Assembly (NCBI GenBank): GCA_028408675.1
Contig: JAOOLH010000005.1
Coordinates: 1-39,862, forward strand
Length of the DNA stretch: 39,862 nt
Reading direction: 5' to 3'
Origin: Prochlorococcus sp. AH-716-K03
Lineage (GTDB): Bacteria > Cyanobacteriota > Cyanobacteriia > PCC-6307 > Cyanobiaceae
Shown here: in pieces, positions 1-8,601 of the stretch
Layout: each line of letters begins with the position of its first letter
Position numbering within the stretch: the first letter of the stretch is position 1
The notes under the pieces: model-generated
Told to the model about the DNA's origin: nothing
The model's input: only the letters and a program-made list of their open reading frames with translations
Database searches by the model: none
Made by a program: the position numbers and the translations under genes

Positions 1-1604
1 TAGCAAGTTTGGATATACGTCAGGAGAGTACTAGGCATAGTGATGCAATACAAGAATTAACAGAATACCTTGAATTATCTAAACATTACGATCAAATGTC
101 TGAAAAAGAGAGAATAGAATGGCTTATAAATGAATTAAATACAAAAAGGCCTTTAATTCCATCTGAAGTTAGTTGGAATAAAAGTACTGAAGAAACGTTT
201 TCAGTTTTTAAAATGGTCAAAAGATTGCAAGAAGAATTTGGTAGCCGTATTTGTCATTCTTATGTTATTTCAATGAGTCATAGTGCTTCTGATTTACTTG
301 AAGTCCTACTTTTAGCAAAAGAAATGGGACTTATTGATCAAGGTTCCCAAAAGTCTAAATTGCTAGTTGTGCCTTTATTTGAAACTGTTGAGGATCTGCA
401 AAGAGCCCCAAAAGTTATGGAGCAATTATTTAAACTAGATTTTTATATATCATTATTACCAAAAGTTGGAGAAACTTTTAAACCTCTTCAAGAGTTAATG
501 TTGGGTTACTCTGATAGTAATAAGGATTCAGGTTTCTTATCTAGTAACTGGGAAATTCATAGAGCCCAAATTGCTCTTCAGAATCTTTCAAGCAAAAATA
601 ATATTCTTTTAAGACTTTTTCATGGTAGAGGAGGTTCAGTAGGAAGAGGAGGTGGCCCTGCTTATCAAGCTATATTGGCTCAACCAAGTGGCACCCTTAA
701 AGGTAGAATAAAAATTACCGAACAAGGTGAAGTTTTAGCTTCTAAATATAGTCTTCCGGAGTTGGCTTTATATAATTTGGAGACTGTAACAACTGCAGTT
801 ATTCAGAATAGCTTAGTCAATAATAGACTTGATGCGACCCCAGAATGGAATGATTTAATGACTAGGTTGGCAGAAACATCGAGAATTCAATATAGACAAT
901 TAGTACATGAGAATCCTAATTTGCTAACTTTTTTTCAAGAGGTAACGCCAATTGAGGAAATAAGTAAATTACAAATATCAAGTAGACCTGCTAGAAGAAA
1001 AAAAGGGGCAAAGGATTTATCAAGTTTAAGAGCAATTCCCTGGGTTTTTGGATGGACACAGAGTAGATTTCTTTTGCCAAGTTGGTTTGGAGTGGGTACT
1101 GCCTTATCCGTTGAATTAAAATCAGATCCTGAACAGATTGAATTACTAAGGTTACTTCATCAAAGATGGCCTTTTTTTAGGATGCTTATATCAAAGGTAG
1201 AAATGACATTATCTAAAGTTGATTTAGAAGTTGCAAAGTATTATGTTGATACTCTTGGAAGTAAAGAAAATGCAAAGTCGTTTGCGGAGATTTTTAATGT
1301 TATTTCTAAGGAATATATTCTTACTAAATCTCTAATTCTTGAAATAACTGGTAAAAATAAGCTTTTAGAATCTGATAGAGACTTGAGATCATCTGTTAAC
1401 TTAAGAAACAAAACAATAATTCCTTTGGGATTTTTGCAGGTTTCTCTTTTGAGAAGGCTTAGAGAACAAACAAGACAACCTCCAATTAGTGAGTTTCTTA
1501 ATGATAGAAATGAATCTAAAAGGTCTTATAGTCGAAGTGAATTACTAAGAGGAGCACTTTTAACAATTAACGGAATTGCTGCAGGAATGAGAAATACAGG
1601 ATAA
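1..1604 (+). CDS. ppc: phosphoenolpyruvate carboxylase, C-terminal part (5' end outside window)
   Basis: PEP carboxylase makes oxaloacetate from phosphoenolpyruvate and bicarbonate, the anaplerotic carbon entry of cyanobacteria. The reading frame is already open at base 3 (reading A-S-L-D-I-R-Q-E-S), so the gene starts upstream of the window and the TTG at base 9 is not its start. About 530 C-terminal residues are present of the roughly 990 usual for marine picocyanobacteria. Family landmarks visible are the LDIRQES segment, the [10 protein letters not shown] active-site motif (about residues 168-177 of the visible part), the glycine-rich [14 protein letters not shown] loop (about residues 206-219), and the conserved C-terminal end AAGMRNTG. 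The stop is three bases before the next gene on the same strand, so the two are probably co-transcribed. Identification is secure; only the N-terminal half cannot be judged. Confidence 0.97.
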   Translation, partial: ASLDIRQESTRHSDAIQELTEYLELSKHYDQMSEKERIEWLINELNTKRPLIPSEVSWNKSTEETFSVFKMVKRLQEEFGSRICHSYVISMSHSASDLLEVLLLAKEMGLIDQGSQKSKLLVVPLFETVEDLQRAPKVMEQLFKLDFYISLLPKVGETFKPLQELMLGYSDSNKDSGFLSSNWEIHRAQIALQNLSSKNNILLRLFHGRGGSVGRGGGPAYQAILAQPSGTLKGRIKITEQGEVLASKYSLPELALYNLETVTTAVIQNSLVNNRLDATPEWNDLMTRLAETSRIQYRQLVHENPNLLTFFQEVTPIEEISKLQISSRPARRKKGAKDLSSLRAIPWVFGWTQSRFLLPSWFGVGTALSVELKSDPEQIELLRLLHQRWPFFRMLISKVEMTLSKVDLEVAKYYVDTLGSKENAKSFAEIFNVISKEYILTKSLILEITGKNKLLESDRDLRSSVNLRNKTIIPLGFLQVSLLRRLREQTRQPPISEFLNDRNESKRSYSRSELLRGALLTINGIAAGMRNTG

Positions 1605-1607
1605 TCG

Positions 1608-2054
1608 TTGCAATATTTTTCCAGGAAAAAACTTATTCTTCCAGAAGGTTATTTTATCAATTCTTCTAAGGCTCCAACTGCTAATGAATTAAATAGACTT
1701 TTAGTAAATTGTGGTTGTGAATCATTTCCCATTCAAAAGTTATCTCTTGCTATAAAGAATAGTAATTTCTTTTTTACGATCCAAAACGAGTCTAAAACTA
1801 AGCTCTATGGTTTTGTAAGGGTTACATCAGATAGAGGACTTAATGCTAACTTATGGAATCTAAGTGCTGAGCAAGGTAATAATCAAAATCTTTTTTACTT
1901 GATTTTACTTCAAGTAACTCTTGAAAAAATAAATAGGGAAATGCCAGGATGTAGTATTTCTGTACAAGCGCCAATATCTTCATTTAAAAGTTTAGAGGAA
2001 AGTGGATTTATATTAGATCCAAATGGAATCAGGGTAATGGGTTATAAACTTTAA
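1608..2054 (+). CDS. small GNAT-like protein, function unknown
   Basis: A 148-residue soluble protein beginning with TTG three bases after the ppc stop, so it is likely co-transcribed with ppc. I do not recognise a named family. The central part has the feel of a GNAT acetyltransferase fold: a strand with G-F-V-R-V-T-S-D-R (about residues 68-76), a helix rich in leucines, and a C-terminal segment of the type 'slee-sGF-ild-pnGirvMgykL', resembling the last strands of GNAT proteins. The acetyl-CoA binding signature (Q/RxxGxG/A) is not evident, so catalytic activity is doubtful. The gene ends just before a tRNA on the opposite strand. The start codon is uncertain because it is TTG and no clear ribosome binding site precedes it. 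Confidence 0.6.
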   Translation: MQYFSRKKLILPEGYFINSSKAPTANELNRLLVNCGCESFPIQKLSLAIKNSNFFFTIQNESKTKLYGFVRVTSDRGLNANLWNLSAEQGNNQNLFYLILLQVTLEKINREMPGCSISVQAPISSFKSLEESGFILDPNGIRVMGYKL

Positions 2055-2065
2055 ATCTCTTACTA

Positions 2066-2139
2066 CGAGCATGGAGGGAGTCGAACCCCCGACTCTCAGA
2101 ACCGGAATCTGATGCTCTATCCAACTGAGCTACATGCCC
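2066..2139 (-). tRNA. tRNA-Arg (anticodon CCG)
   Basis: Read on the - strand, this 74-base segment folds as a cloverleaf. The acceptor arms are GGGCATG and CATGCTC (one G-T wobble), with a D-arm GCTCAGTTGGATAGAGC, an anticodon stem-loop CAGA-TTCCGGT-TCTG with anticodon CCG, and a T-arm containing GGTTCGACT. No CCA is encoded. Anticodon CCG reads the arginine codon CGG. It is convergent with the ppc-side genes and only 13 bases from the likely recF start on the other strand. Confidence 0.96.
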
Positions 2140-2152
2140 TTAATTTTTCAAT

Positions 2153-3304
2153 TTGATTAAAGAAATTCTAAATACATTAAATTTAGCTAATTTAACTAAG
2201 GAATGCACTAAAAAAATTTTTTTAAATAACTTAAAAATTCACAATTTTCGAAATCATAAAAGTTTTGAAATAGACTTTCATGAGCAAAGAGCCATTGTTC
2301 TTGGATGTAATGGTATTGGTAAGTCAAATTTACTTGAATCGGTCGAATTTCTTAGTCAATTAAGGTCTAGTAGAGCATTAAGTGATAAAGATTTAATAGA
2401 TAACGATAGTGATATGGCTGCTATTTATGGTCAAATTGATTTCTCTGATGATTTGAAAGTTAATTTATTTAGAAAAGGAGCAAAAAAGATTTATGTAAAT
2501 GACACTTTATTGAAAAAACAGAGCGAAATAAAGAATTACATCAGGAGTGTATGTTTCTGTTCAAATGATATAAATATTGTTAAAAGTGAACCTAACTATA
2601 GAAGAATGTGGATAGATAAAGTTGTATCGCAGTTAGAACCGGTTTACGTAGAATTAATTTATAGATTTAATAGACTTCTAAAACAAAGAAGTCATTTTTG
2701 GCGTTCCGAAAGCTCTCAAAGAGGCCAATATGAAGAAGTTATCGAAAGTTTTGATATACAAATGACATTGATTAGTTCAAGAATTTTTAGGCGAAGGAGG
2801 AGAGCATTATCAAAAATAAGACCATATGTTGAATATTGGCATAATCATTTAAGTCAATCTAAAGAACAAATTGGTATTAAATATTTATCGGGTTTTGAAA
2901 ATATAAATCAAGAGGAAGAAGAGGAAGTCATCATTAAGAAAATAGCGGAACAATTGCAAAATCAGAGGTCAATAGAGGCATTGACTGGGAAGTGTAGTTT
3001 AGGCCCTCATCGTGATGATATAGAATTTCTAATTAATGATATTTCTATAAGAAAATATGGCTCCTCAGGTCAGCAAAGAACTTTTATATTAGCTTTAAAG
3101 ATGGCAGAGCTTGACTTATTACGAAACATGATAAATTTACCTCCGTTGCTTATATTGGACGACGTTTTAGCGGAACTTGATATCACTAGGCAAAATTTGT
3201 TATTGAATTCGGTAGGGAAAGATTGTCAATGCTTTATAAGTGCCACGCATTTAGATAAATTTAATCAATCTTTTTTAAGCTCTTCGCAAATGATTTACTT
3301 ATAG
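2153..3304 (+). CDS. recF: DNA replication and repair protein RecF
   Basis: RecF is an SMC-like ATPase that, with RecO and RecR, loads RecA at single-strand gaps. The 383-residue protein has the RecF N-terminus (FLNNLKIHNFRNHKSF, about residues 23-38), a Walker A motif GCNGIGKSN (about residues 52-60), the SGQQRT signature near residue 306 and a Walker B ILDDVLAELD near residue 335. RecF proteins are usually about 360-370 residues. The TTG start used here gives about 20 extra residues before the conserved block, and there is no ATG, GTG or other TTG between them. An ATT start nearer base 2216 is possible. The gene runs away from the divergent tRNA-Arg, so its promoter must overlap or lie beyond the tRNA. 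Confidence 0.93.
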   Translation: MIKEILNTLNLANLTKECTKKIFLNNLKIHNFRNHKSFEIDFHEQRAIVLGCNGIGKSNLLESVEFLSQLRSSRALSDKDLIDNDSDMAAIYGQIDFSDDLKVNLFRKGAKKIYVNDTLLKKQSEIKNYIRSVCFCSNDINIVKSEPNYRRMWIDKVVSQLEPVYVELIYRFNRLLKQRSHFWRSESSQRGQYEEVIESFDIQMTLISSRIFRRRRRALSKIRPYVEYWHNHLSQSKEQIGIKYLSGFENINQEEEEEVIIKKIAEQLQNQRSIEALTGKCSLGPHRDDIEFLINDISIRKYGSSGQQRTFILALKMAELDLLRNMINLPPLLILDDVLAELDITRQNLLLNSVGKDCQCFISATHLDKFNQSFLSSSQMIYL

Positions 3305-3354
3305 TTAAAAAAGACTAAATTTCAGCTAATCTATTATTTCATCAAAGTTTATTA

Positions 3355-3789
3355 ATGGAAGTTCCAAAAAAAAATCAAACTTTTAAAGAATTAAATAATG
3401 AGAAGGGATTAATTTACAGTAGTAGTCATTTTTTGTTAGAGCTTTATAGATGTGATTATGAAAAATTAAATGATGAATCTTTTTTGCGTTGTACATTGAA
3501 TAATGCCGCCAAATTGGCTAATGCCAGAGTTTTGAATTTAATAAGTAATAAATTCGAACCTCACGGGGTTACAGCAATAGCTTTACTTGCTGAATCCCAT
3601 CTTTCAATACATACATGGCCTGAAGTACATTATTCTGCAGTTGACATTTTCACATGTGGCCAAAATATGAAGCCAGATATATCTTGTAAGTACTTAATTG
3701 AAGCTTTGATGGCTAAGGAACATTTCCTGCGTGTAATTAATAGAAATCCTCCTTTAACATTGGATGATCAAATAAAAAAAATAATTTAA
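3355..3789 (+). CDS. speD: S-adenosylmethionine decarboxylase proenzyme (class 1B)
   Basis: This enzyme decarboxylates S-adenosylmethionine to supply aminopropyl groups for spermidine. It is a short prokaryotic-type proenzyme of 144 residues that cleaves itself to create a pyruvoyl cofactor. The diagnostic motif AESHLSIHTWPE is at residues 79-90. By the spacing known from the Thermotoga enzyme, Glu80-Ser81 is the cleavage site, His86 the processing residue and Cys101 the catalytic acid; all three are present. The ATG start lies 50 bases after recF on the same strand. Its 3' end faces the next gene, ten bases away and on the opposite strand. The N-terminus has about 20 residues more than the minimal family length, so a later start cannot be excluded. 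Confidence 0.94.
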   Translation: MEVPKKNQTFKELNNEKGLIYSSSHFLLELYRCDYEKLNDESFLRCTLNNAAKLANARVLNLISNKFEPHGVTAIALLAESHLSIHTWPEVHYSAVDIFTCGQNMKPDISCKYLIEALMAKEHFLRVINRNPPLTLDDQIKKII

Positions 3790-3798
3790 ATATAGTAT

Positions 3799-4623
3799 TT
3801 ATCGATTTAACTTGCCGCTTATAAGACCTTCTAGATCTAAGCATGTACTATTAAAACCTATTTTAGTGAAATAGGTTACTAATTTATGAAAATCATATTT
3901 TTTAAAAAATATTTTTAATTCATCTTTGGGGATTTCTATTCTTGCTGTTGAACCCTGACATCTTACTCTGACTTCTGATACCCCTCCTTTTTTTATATAT
4001 TCTTCAGCTTTTTCTACCATCTTTAGTCTCTCATTTGTTATGGCTTGACCATAAGGAAATCTTGAGGCTAAGCAAGGCTGAGCAGGTTTATCCCACCATG
4101 GGAAACCTAATGCTCGTGATATATCTCTAATATCTTTTTTTGAAAATTTAAATTTTGCTAACGGAGATACAACCCCTGCTTCTTTGGCGGCTTGAATTCC
4201 TGGCCTATAATCGCCTAGATCATCTAGATTAACTCCGTCACATACAATTTTATATTTAAGTTTTTTAGATAAATATTGGGTATGTTTATGGAGCTCTGTT
4301 TTGCATGCAAAACATCTATTTTTCGGATTTTCACTATAACTTAATTGATCTAATTCTGATGTCTCTATTTCTAAATGTTGAATCCCAATCCATTTTGCCT
4401 GACTTTTTGCCTCATTAAGTAAAGTTTTGGCTAATGCGGGTGAAACGCCAGTAATTGCAACTGCTTTATCTCCTAATTGCTCGAATGCTAAAGAGGCTAC
4501 TAATGTACTATCTACTCCGCCTGAATATGCAATACAAACACTATTTAGATTTTTGAAAAATTTTCTAATTTCATGAAGTTTTTCACTTTGTTTATCAGAG
4601 AGAATTTCAAGTTGATAAAACAT
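3799..4623 (-). CDS. larE: LarE-like ATP-dependent sacrificial sulfurtransferase
   Basis: LarE-family proteins adenylate a carboxylated pyridinium substrate and donate sulfur from an enzyme cysteine or cluster. The best known case is synthesis of the nickel-pincer cofactor of lactate racemase. The 274-residue protein has the PP-loop SGGVDST at residues 34-40. The family PCLASRFPYG motif holds Cys184, corresponding to the sacrificial cysteine, and there is a CFAC pair at Cys104/Cys107. Three cysteines in this arrangement recall the LarE subgroup proposed to carry a [4Fe-4S] cluster. No larA, larB or larC is in the window, so the substrate here is unknown and lactate racemization should not be assumed. 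It is divergent from the CobO-like gene. Confidence 0.88.
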   Translation of the reverse strand: MFYQLEILSDKQSEKLHEIRKFFKNLNSVCIAYSGGVDSTLVASLAFEQLGDKAVAITGVSPALAKTLLNEAKSQAKWIGIQHLEIETSELDQLSYSENPKNRCFACKTELHKHTQYLSKKLKYKIVCDGVNLDDLGDYRPGIQAAKEAGVVSPLAKFKFSKKDIRDISRALGFPWWDKPAQPCLASRFPYGQAITNERLKMVEKAEEYIKKGGVSEVRVRCQGSTARIEIPKDELKIFFKKYDFHKLVTYFTKIGFNSTCLDLEGLISGKLNR

Positions 4624-4733
4624 AAAAAAATATATTAAAAATTTAAGTAAAATATAGATAGTTGGTATTTATTATTGATTTTTAAATAATAATATTAACT
4701 ATATCCTAAATTAAATTTACTTACCTTTTTAAA

Positions 4734-5894
4734 TTGACAAATAATAATAGAAATAGAGGAATTGGAATTGTAACCGCAAGTGACAGTCAAGAAAGATCTA
4801 AAGGACAATTGCATATTTATGATGGAGAAGGGAAAGGTAAAAGTCAGGCCGCTTTAGGCGTAGTACTAAGAACTATAGGTTTAGGGATATGTGAAAGAAG
4901 ACAGTCTAGGGTTCTATTGCTTAGATTTTTAAAAGGTCCTGAGAGGTCATATGATGAAGATTCAGCGATAGAAGCATTGCAGAGAGGTTTCCCACATTTG
5001 ATTGATCATGTGAGGACAGGAAGATCTGAATTTTTTAATGCTGATCAAGTTACAAAATCTGATATTACTGAGGCTGAAAGAGGATGGAATATTGCCAAAG
5101 GAGCAATTGCAAGTTCCCTTTATTCAGTTGTAGTTCTTGATGAATTAAATCCAGTTTTAGATTTAGGGATGCTTAATATTGAGGAAGTGGTCTATTCTCT
5201 TCAAAATCGACCTGATGGTTTAGAAATAATTATCACTGGAAGGGCGGCACCCTCTTCATTGATAAGAATAGCTCAACTTCATTCTGAGATGAGGCCACGT
5301 TTTACGGCGGATTCAGATAAGTCTCATAGTAAGTTAATTAATTCTGGCGGAATTGAAGTTTATACTGGTGAGGGAAAAGGTAAATCTACTAGTGCACTTG
5401 GTAAAGCTCTTCAAGCTATTGGTAAAGGTATATCTCAAGATAAGAGCCATAGAGTTTTAATATTGCAATGGCTAAAAGGTGGTAATGGTTATACCGAAGA
5501 TGCTGCTATTGAAGCTTTGAGAGAAAGTTATCCTCATTTAGTTGACCACCTGCGTTCTGGGAGAGATGCAATAGTATGGAGAGGTCAGCAACAGCCAATT
5601 GATTATGTTGAAGCTGAAAGAGCTTGGGAAATTGCCAAAGCGGCTATCCTTAGTGGCTTATATAAAACTATTATTTTGGATGAACTAAATCCAACTGTTG
5701 ATTTAGAACTTTTACCGGTTGAATCTATACATCAAACTCTCCTAAAAAAACCTGCAGATACAGAAGTTGTTATTACTGGGAGATGTAAAAATGAACCTTC
5801 ATACTTTGAACTTGCAGATGTGTACTCTGAAATGGTTTGTCATAAGCATTATGCAAATGTTGGAGTTGATTTAAAAAGAGGGGTAGATTATTAA
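4734..5894 (+). CDS. cobO: tandem-domain CobO/BtuR-like corrinoid adenosyltransferase
   Basis: CobO/BtuR proteins transfer the adenosyl group of ATP to cob(I)alamin-type corrinoids. This 386-residue protein contains two full copies of the P-loop domain where the usual enzyme (about 200 residues) has one. Copy 1 (about residues 24-190) has P-loop GEGKGKSQ at 31-38 and Walker B VVLDELNP at 133-140. Copy 2 (about 205-386) has GEGKGKST at 212-219 and ILDELNP near residue 308. Only copy 2 ends with the family's C-terminal block GVDLKRGVDY. Copy 1 has a shorter, different linker there, so copy 2 is the better candidate for the active adenosyltransferase. The start is TTG. It is divergent from larE with 110 bases between them. 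Confidence 0.88.
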   Translation: MTNNNRNRGIGIVTASDSQERSKGQLHIYDGEGKGKSQAALGVVLRTIGLGICERRQSRVLLLRFLKGPERSYDEDSAIEALQRGFPHLIDHVRTGRSEFFNADQVTKSDITEAERGWNIAKGAIASSLYSVVVLDELNPVLDLGMLNIEEVVYSLQNRPDGLEIIITGRAAPSSLIRIAQLHSEMRPRFTADSDKSHSKLINSGGIEVYTGEGKGKSTSALGKALQAIGKGISQDKSHRVLILQWLKGGNGYTEDAAIEALRESYPHLVDHLRSGRDAIVWRGQQQPIDYVEAERAWEIAKAAILSGLYKTIILDELNPTVDLELLPVESIHQTLLKKPADTEVVITGRCKNEPSYFELADVYSEMVCHKHYANVGVDLKRGVDY

Positions 5895-5909
5895 ATTTTC
5901 TCCAAACTT

Positions 5910-7058
5910 TTAAATATGTTTTGCTTGATTGATTTTTTCGATTCCGCCCTCTATTGATTTTGATGGAATTTTAAATTTCATCAAAATCTTTGAAGCTTGT
6001 TCTGAACGTTTTCCCAATTGGCATAAAGTAAAAACTTCTTTACCCAAACTTTCTTGTTTTATAAAATTTAGGTGAGATTTCTGTTCTATATTTTTTAGCG
6101 GAATAGATATAGAACCTCTTATACAAGATTTATTAAATTCTTTATTTTCTCTAACATCAATTAGGAGTATTTTATTAAATTTTGATTTGTATAAGTTATC
6201 GAATTCTCTCGCATTGATTTTTTTGATTTCGATATTGTCTGAACATTCAATATCTTTGTAAAAATCTTTAAACTGAGAGAGATTTTTAATTTTTTTATTT
6301 AATTTATTTGCATTTAAATTTAATGTTTTTATATTCATATTTAGTAGGTTGAAAACCATAAATTTACCATCAAGGATCTCCCCTTTTTTGAGTACAACTT
6401 TTATTATTTCATTGACTTGTAAAACCCCTATTAGACCAGTCGAAACTCCTATTACTCCAAATTCCTCACAACTTGGGACACTATTTTTTGAAGGTGATTC
6501 TGGTATTAAGTCCCTTAAATTAGGACTATTTTCATTTAGATTAAAAACACTTATTTGGCCTTCAAAACCTTGGGCGCTTCCAAAAACTAAAGGTTTATTT
6601 AAGATTAAGCAAGCATCATTTATTAGATATCTAGTGCCAAAGTTATCTGAACAATCGCAAATAACATCAAATTGTTTAAAAATTTCAAGAATATTCTCAG
6701 AGTTAATTCTTTTATTAAATGTTATAACTTCAGTATTAGGATTAAATCTTCTAATTCTTTCTAGGGCTGAATCAATTTTTAAACTTCCAACCGTATTTGT
6801 TTCATGAATAATTTGTCTTTGTAAGTTTGACTTCTCAACTTCATCATTATCAACTATTCCAATTCTTCCAATTCCTGCAGCTGCCAGATAAAGTAGTACA
6901 GAAGAGCCTAAACCTCCAGCGCCAACACATACTACCGAACTATTTTTTAGTTTTAATTGACCTTTAAATCCTATTTCTTTAAGAGATAAATGATTTTTGT
7001 ATCTTTCTACTTCATCTTCAGTTAAGGAGTTAGATTTGAAATCAGTTAATATAGACAT
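5910..7058 (-). CDS. moeB: MoeB/MoeZ/ThiF-type adenylyltransferase with C-terminal rhodanese domain
   Basis: E1-like enzymes of this type adenylate the C-terminal glycine of a sulfur-carrier protein (MoaD/ThiS/CysO type). The rhodanese domain can then load sulfur onto it. The 382-residue protein has the nucleotide-binding GAGGLGS at residues 46-52, the DNF motif near 138-140 and the Cys197 loop PSCEEFGVIG. The C-terminal rhodanese domain has the six-residue active-site loop beginning at Cys346 (C-Q-L-G-K-R). The zinc CxxC pairs of E. coli MoeB are absent: NLRDLIPE stands where CYRCLFPE would be, as in MoeZ-like proteins. It is convergent with the CobO-like gene, 15 bases away. Whether it serves molybdopterin, thiamine or another sulfur pathway cannot be told from sequence. 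Confidence 0.87.
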   Translation of the reverse strand: MSILTDFKSNSLTEDEVERYKNHLSLKEIGFKGQLKLKNSSVVCVGAGGLGSSVLLYLAAAGIGRIGIVDNDEVEKSNLQRQIIHETNTVGSLKIDSALERIRRFNPNTEVITFNKRINSENILEIFKQFDVICDCSDNFGTRYLINDACLILNKPLVFGSAQGFEGQISVFNLNENSPNLRDLIPESPSKNSVPSCEEFGVIGVSTGLIGVLQVNEIIKVVLKKGEILDGKFMVFNLLNMNIKTLNLNANKLNKKIKNLSQFKDFYKDIECSDNIEIKKINAREFDNLYKSKFNKILLIDVRENKEFNKSCIRGSISIPLKNIEQKSHLNFIKQESLGKEVFTLCQLGKRSEQASKILMKFKIPSKSIEGGIEKINQAKHI

Positions 7059-7346
7059 TCTTTTTTTTAGATAAATAAACTATGACAATATAATAATTTA
7101 GATATTTATTTTAACCCTTTTTTTTTTTTCATTGATGAAGTTTTTTTAATGTTTTTTGTTAGAACAAGATGATATTGTGAAGTTTTTGTAAATCAAATTT
7201 GTGGCGAAATATCTTAAAAATCTAACTATATCAATAGATCTTTCAAAATACATAATGTTTCGGTTCGGAATTATGCATAACAAAAAGGTAGTCAACAGGC
7301 CATTTTTCCGATACTGTCTGGTTCATATATTAAGTTGACTGAATTC

Positions 7347-7712
7347 ATGAGTGATAACACTCCTGAGTCAAATCAAGACTCCGGCTCCGATACAAACTCA
7401 GAAAATAAAAGCTTTTCAGAGAAGTATTCTGATGTAATGGGAAAAATCAATGAAACAATTGGAACTATTGATTGGACCCAAATGGGAAAATACGGTAAAG
7501 CAGCAGGCATAATTGCTGTTGTTGTTATCGCTCAAATAATAATTAAAGTTGTTATTGATACGATAAATTTTTTCCCAATCTTACCAGGTCTTTTAGAACT
7601 GCTTGGGGTAGTAGTAGTAGGTCAATGGAGTTGGCAAAATCTACGCACAAGTGAAAATCGTGAAGAAGTTCTAGAAAAGGTTCAAAACCTTAAAAAAACA
7701 TATCTAGGATAA
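7347..7712 (+). CDS. CAAD/CURT1-like domain membrane protein
   Basis: A 121-residue protein with an acidic, Ser/Asn-rich N-terminus (about residues 1-30), an amphipathic helix, then two hydrophobic helices (about residues 52-70 and 75-95). It ends with a charged tail of the type 'NREEVLEKVQNLKKTYLG'. This arrangement is that of CAAD domains, the cyanobacterial membrane domain appended to some aminoacyl-tRNA synthetases and related to CURT1 proteins that bend thylakoid membranes. I chose the ATG at 7347. An in-frame TTG at 7335 would add four residues but overlaps the end of a short upstream reading frame. The 3' end faces the next gene, six bases away on the other strand. Confidence 0.82.
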   Translation: MSDNTPESNQDSGSDTNSENKSFSEKYSDVMGKINETIGTIDWTQMGKYGKAAGIIAVVVIAQIIIKVVIDTINFFPILPGLLELLGVVVVGQWSWQNLRTSENREEVLEKVQNLKKTYLG

Positions 7713-7718
7713 ATTCGT

Positions 7719-8597
7719 TTACATACTCAATAAATTCTTTATACAATTTTCAACTTGCTTAAAGTATGAACCCTTGAACATATTGGCATGATTCAATATG
7801 TGATAAAAATTATAAATAATAGCTCTTTTTTTAAATCCTTTTTTAATGGGAATTATTTTATGATAATTTTCATAAAATTCACTTCGAAAATTTCCAAATA
7901 ATCTTGTCATAGCAATATCTACTTCAGAATCAGCCCACCAAGATGCAGGGTCAAAAATTACACCTTTATTCTCTCTATTCACTCCTATATTCCCTGACCA
8001 TAAATCTCCATGTACAAGTGAGTTTAGTGGTTTATGTTCATTGAGTTCTGATGCAATTTTTGATTTAATTTTATTTTTAATATCAATTCCTAAAAAGTCT
8101 TTTTCTAAAATTGCTAATTGAGGTTCAATTCTTAAATTAATAAAACATTTAATCCAATCCCTATCCCAACCTTCTATTTGATTTGTGGTTCCAATAAAAC
8201 CATTAATAGGGTAACCAAAACTTTTTGGATTAAATTTATTTGATTCAATATGCATTTCAGCTAGACCTATACCTAGTTTTTGTTGATCACTATTGTTCAT
8301 ATCTATCCATTCCATTAATAAAAGTTCTACATCGTTAACTTCTATGTAGGTAATAGGTTTTGGAATAACTAAATTTTCATAATTGATATATTTTTGTAGA
8401 TTATTTAGACAAGATTTTTCAAATTGAAGAAATTTTTCTTTTCTTTGATTTCTCTTAAGAAAGAATTTTCTTCCTTGAAATTCTATTTTCCAAGACATAT
8501 GAATATCTCCTCCAAAAACTTTTTTTATACTTTCTGGTGGTCCCTCTCCTAATTGATTACAAATTTCGCTAACTTCATGTTGAGGAATATTTTTCAT
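7719..8597 (-). CDS. fructosamine/ketosamine-3-kinase family protein
   Basis: Proteins of this family phosphorylate sugars attached to amines (ketosamines) so that glycated proteins or small molecules break down. The 292-residue protein has the kinase-like fold landmarks: GGDIHMSWKIEF near residues 29-40, a Lys in FFLKRNQ (about 45-51) for ATP, the catalytic loop LVHGDLWSGNIG (about residues 194-205) and the metal-binding FDPASWWADSEVDIAM (about 215-230). The start ATG is only four bases from the start of the divergent crtD-like gene, so its promoter must lie inside that gene. The physiological substrate is not shown by the sequence. Confidence 0.88.
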   Translation of the reverse strand: MKNIPQHEVSEICNQLGEGPPESIKKVFGGDIHMSWKIEFQGRKFFLKRNQRKEKFLQFEKSCLNNLQKYINYENLVIPKPITYIEVNDVELLLMEWIDMNNSDQQKLGIGLAEMHIESNKFNPKSFGYPINGFIGTTNQIEGWDRDWIKCFINLRIEPQLAILEKDFLGIDIKNKIKSKIASELNEHKPLNSLVHGDLWSGNIGVNRENKGVIFDPASWWADSEVDIAMTRLFGNFRSEFYENYHKIIPIKKGFKKRAIIYNFYHILNHANMFKGSYFKQVENCIKNLLSM

Positions 8598-8601
8598 TTA
8601 A

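Noticed and set aside
4669-4692. TTATTATT-N8-AATAATAA inverted repeat between larE and the CobO-like gene
   Set aside because: It is pure A/T low-complexity sequence, expected by chance in this composition, and gives only a very weak stem.
6349-6807. A 152-codon frame antisense to the MoeB-rhodanese gene
   Set aside because: The - strand frame carries clear E1-like and rhodanese motifs over this span; the + strand frame has no family features.
7118-7150. Long T-runs upstream of the MoeB-type gene as a terminator
   Set aside because: There is no stem beside the T-runs, and both flanking genes point away from this region, so no terminator is expected.
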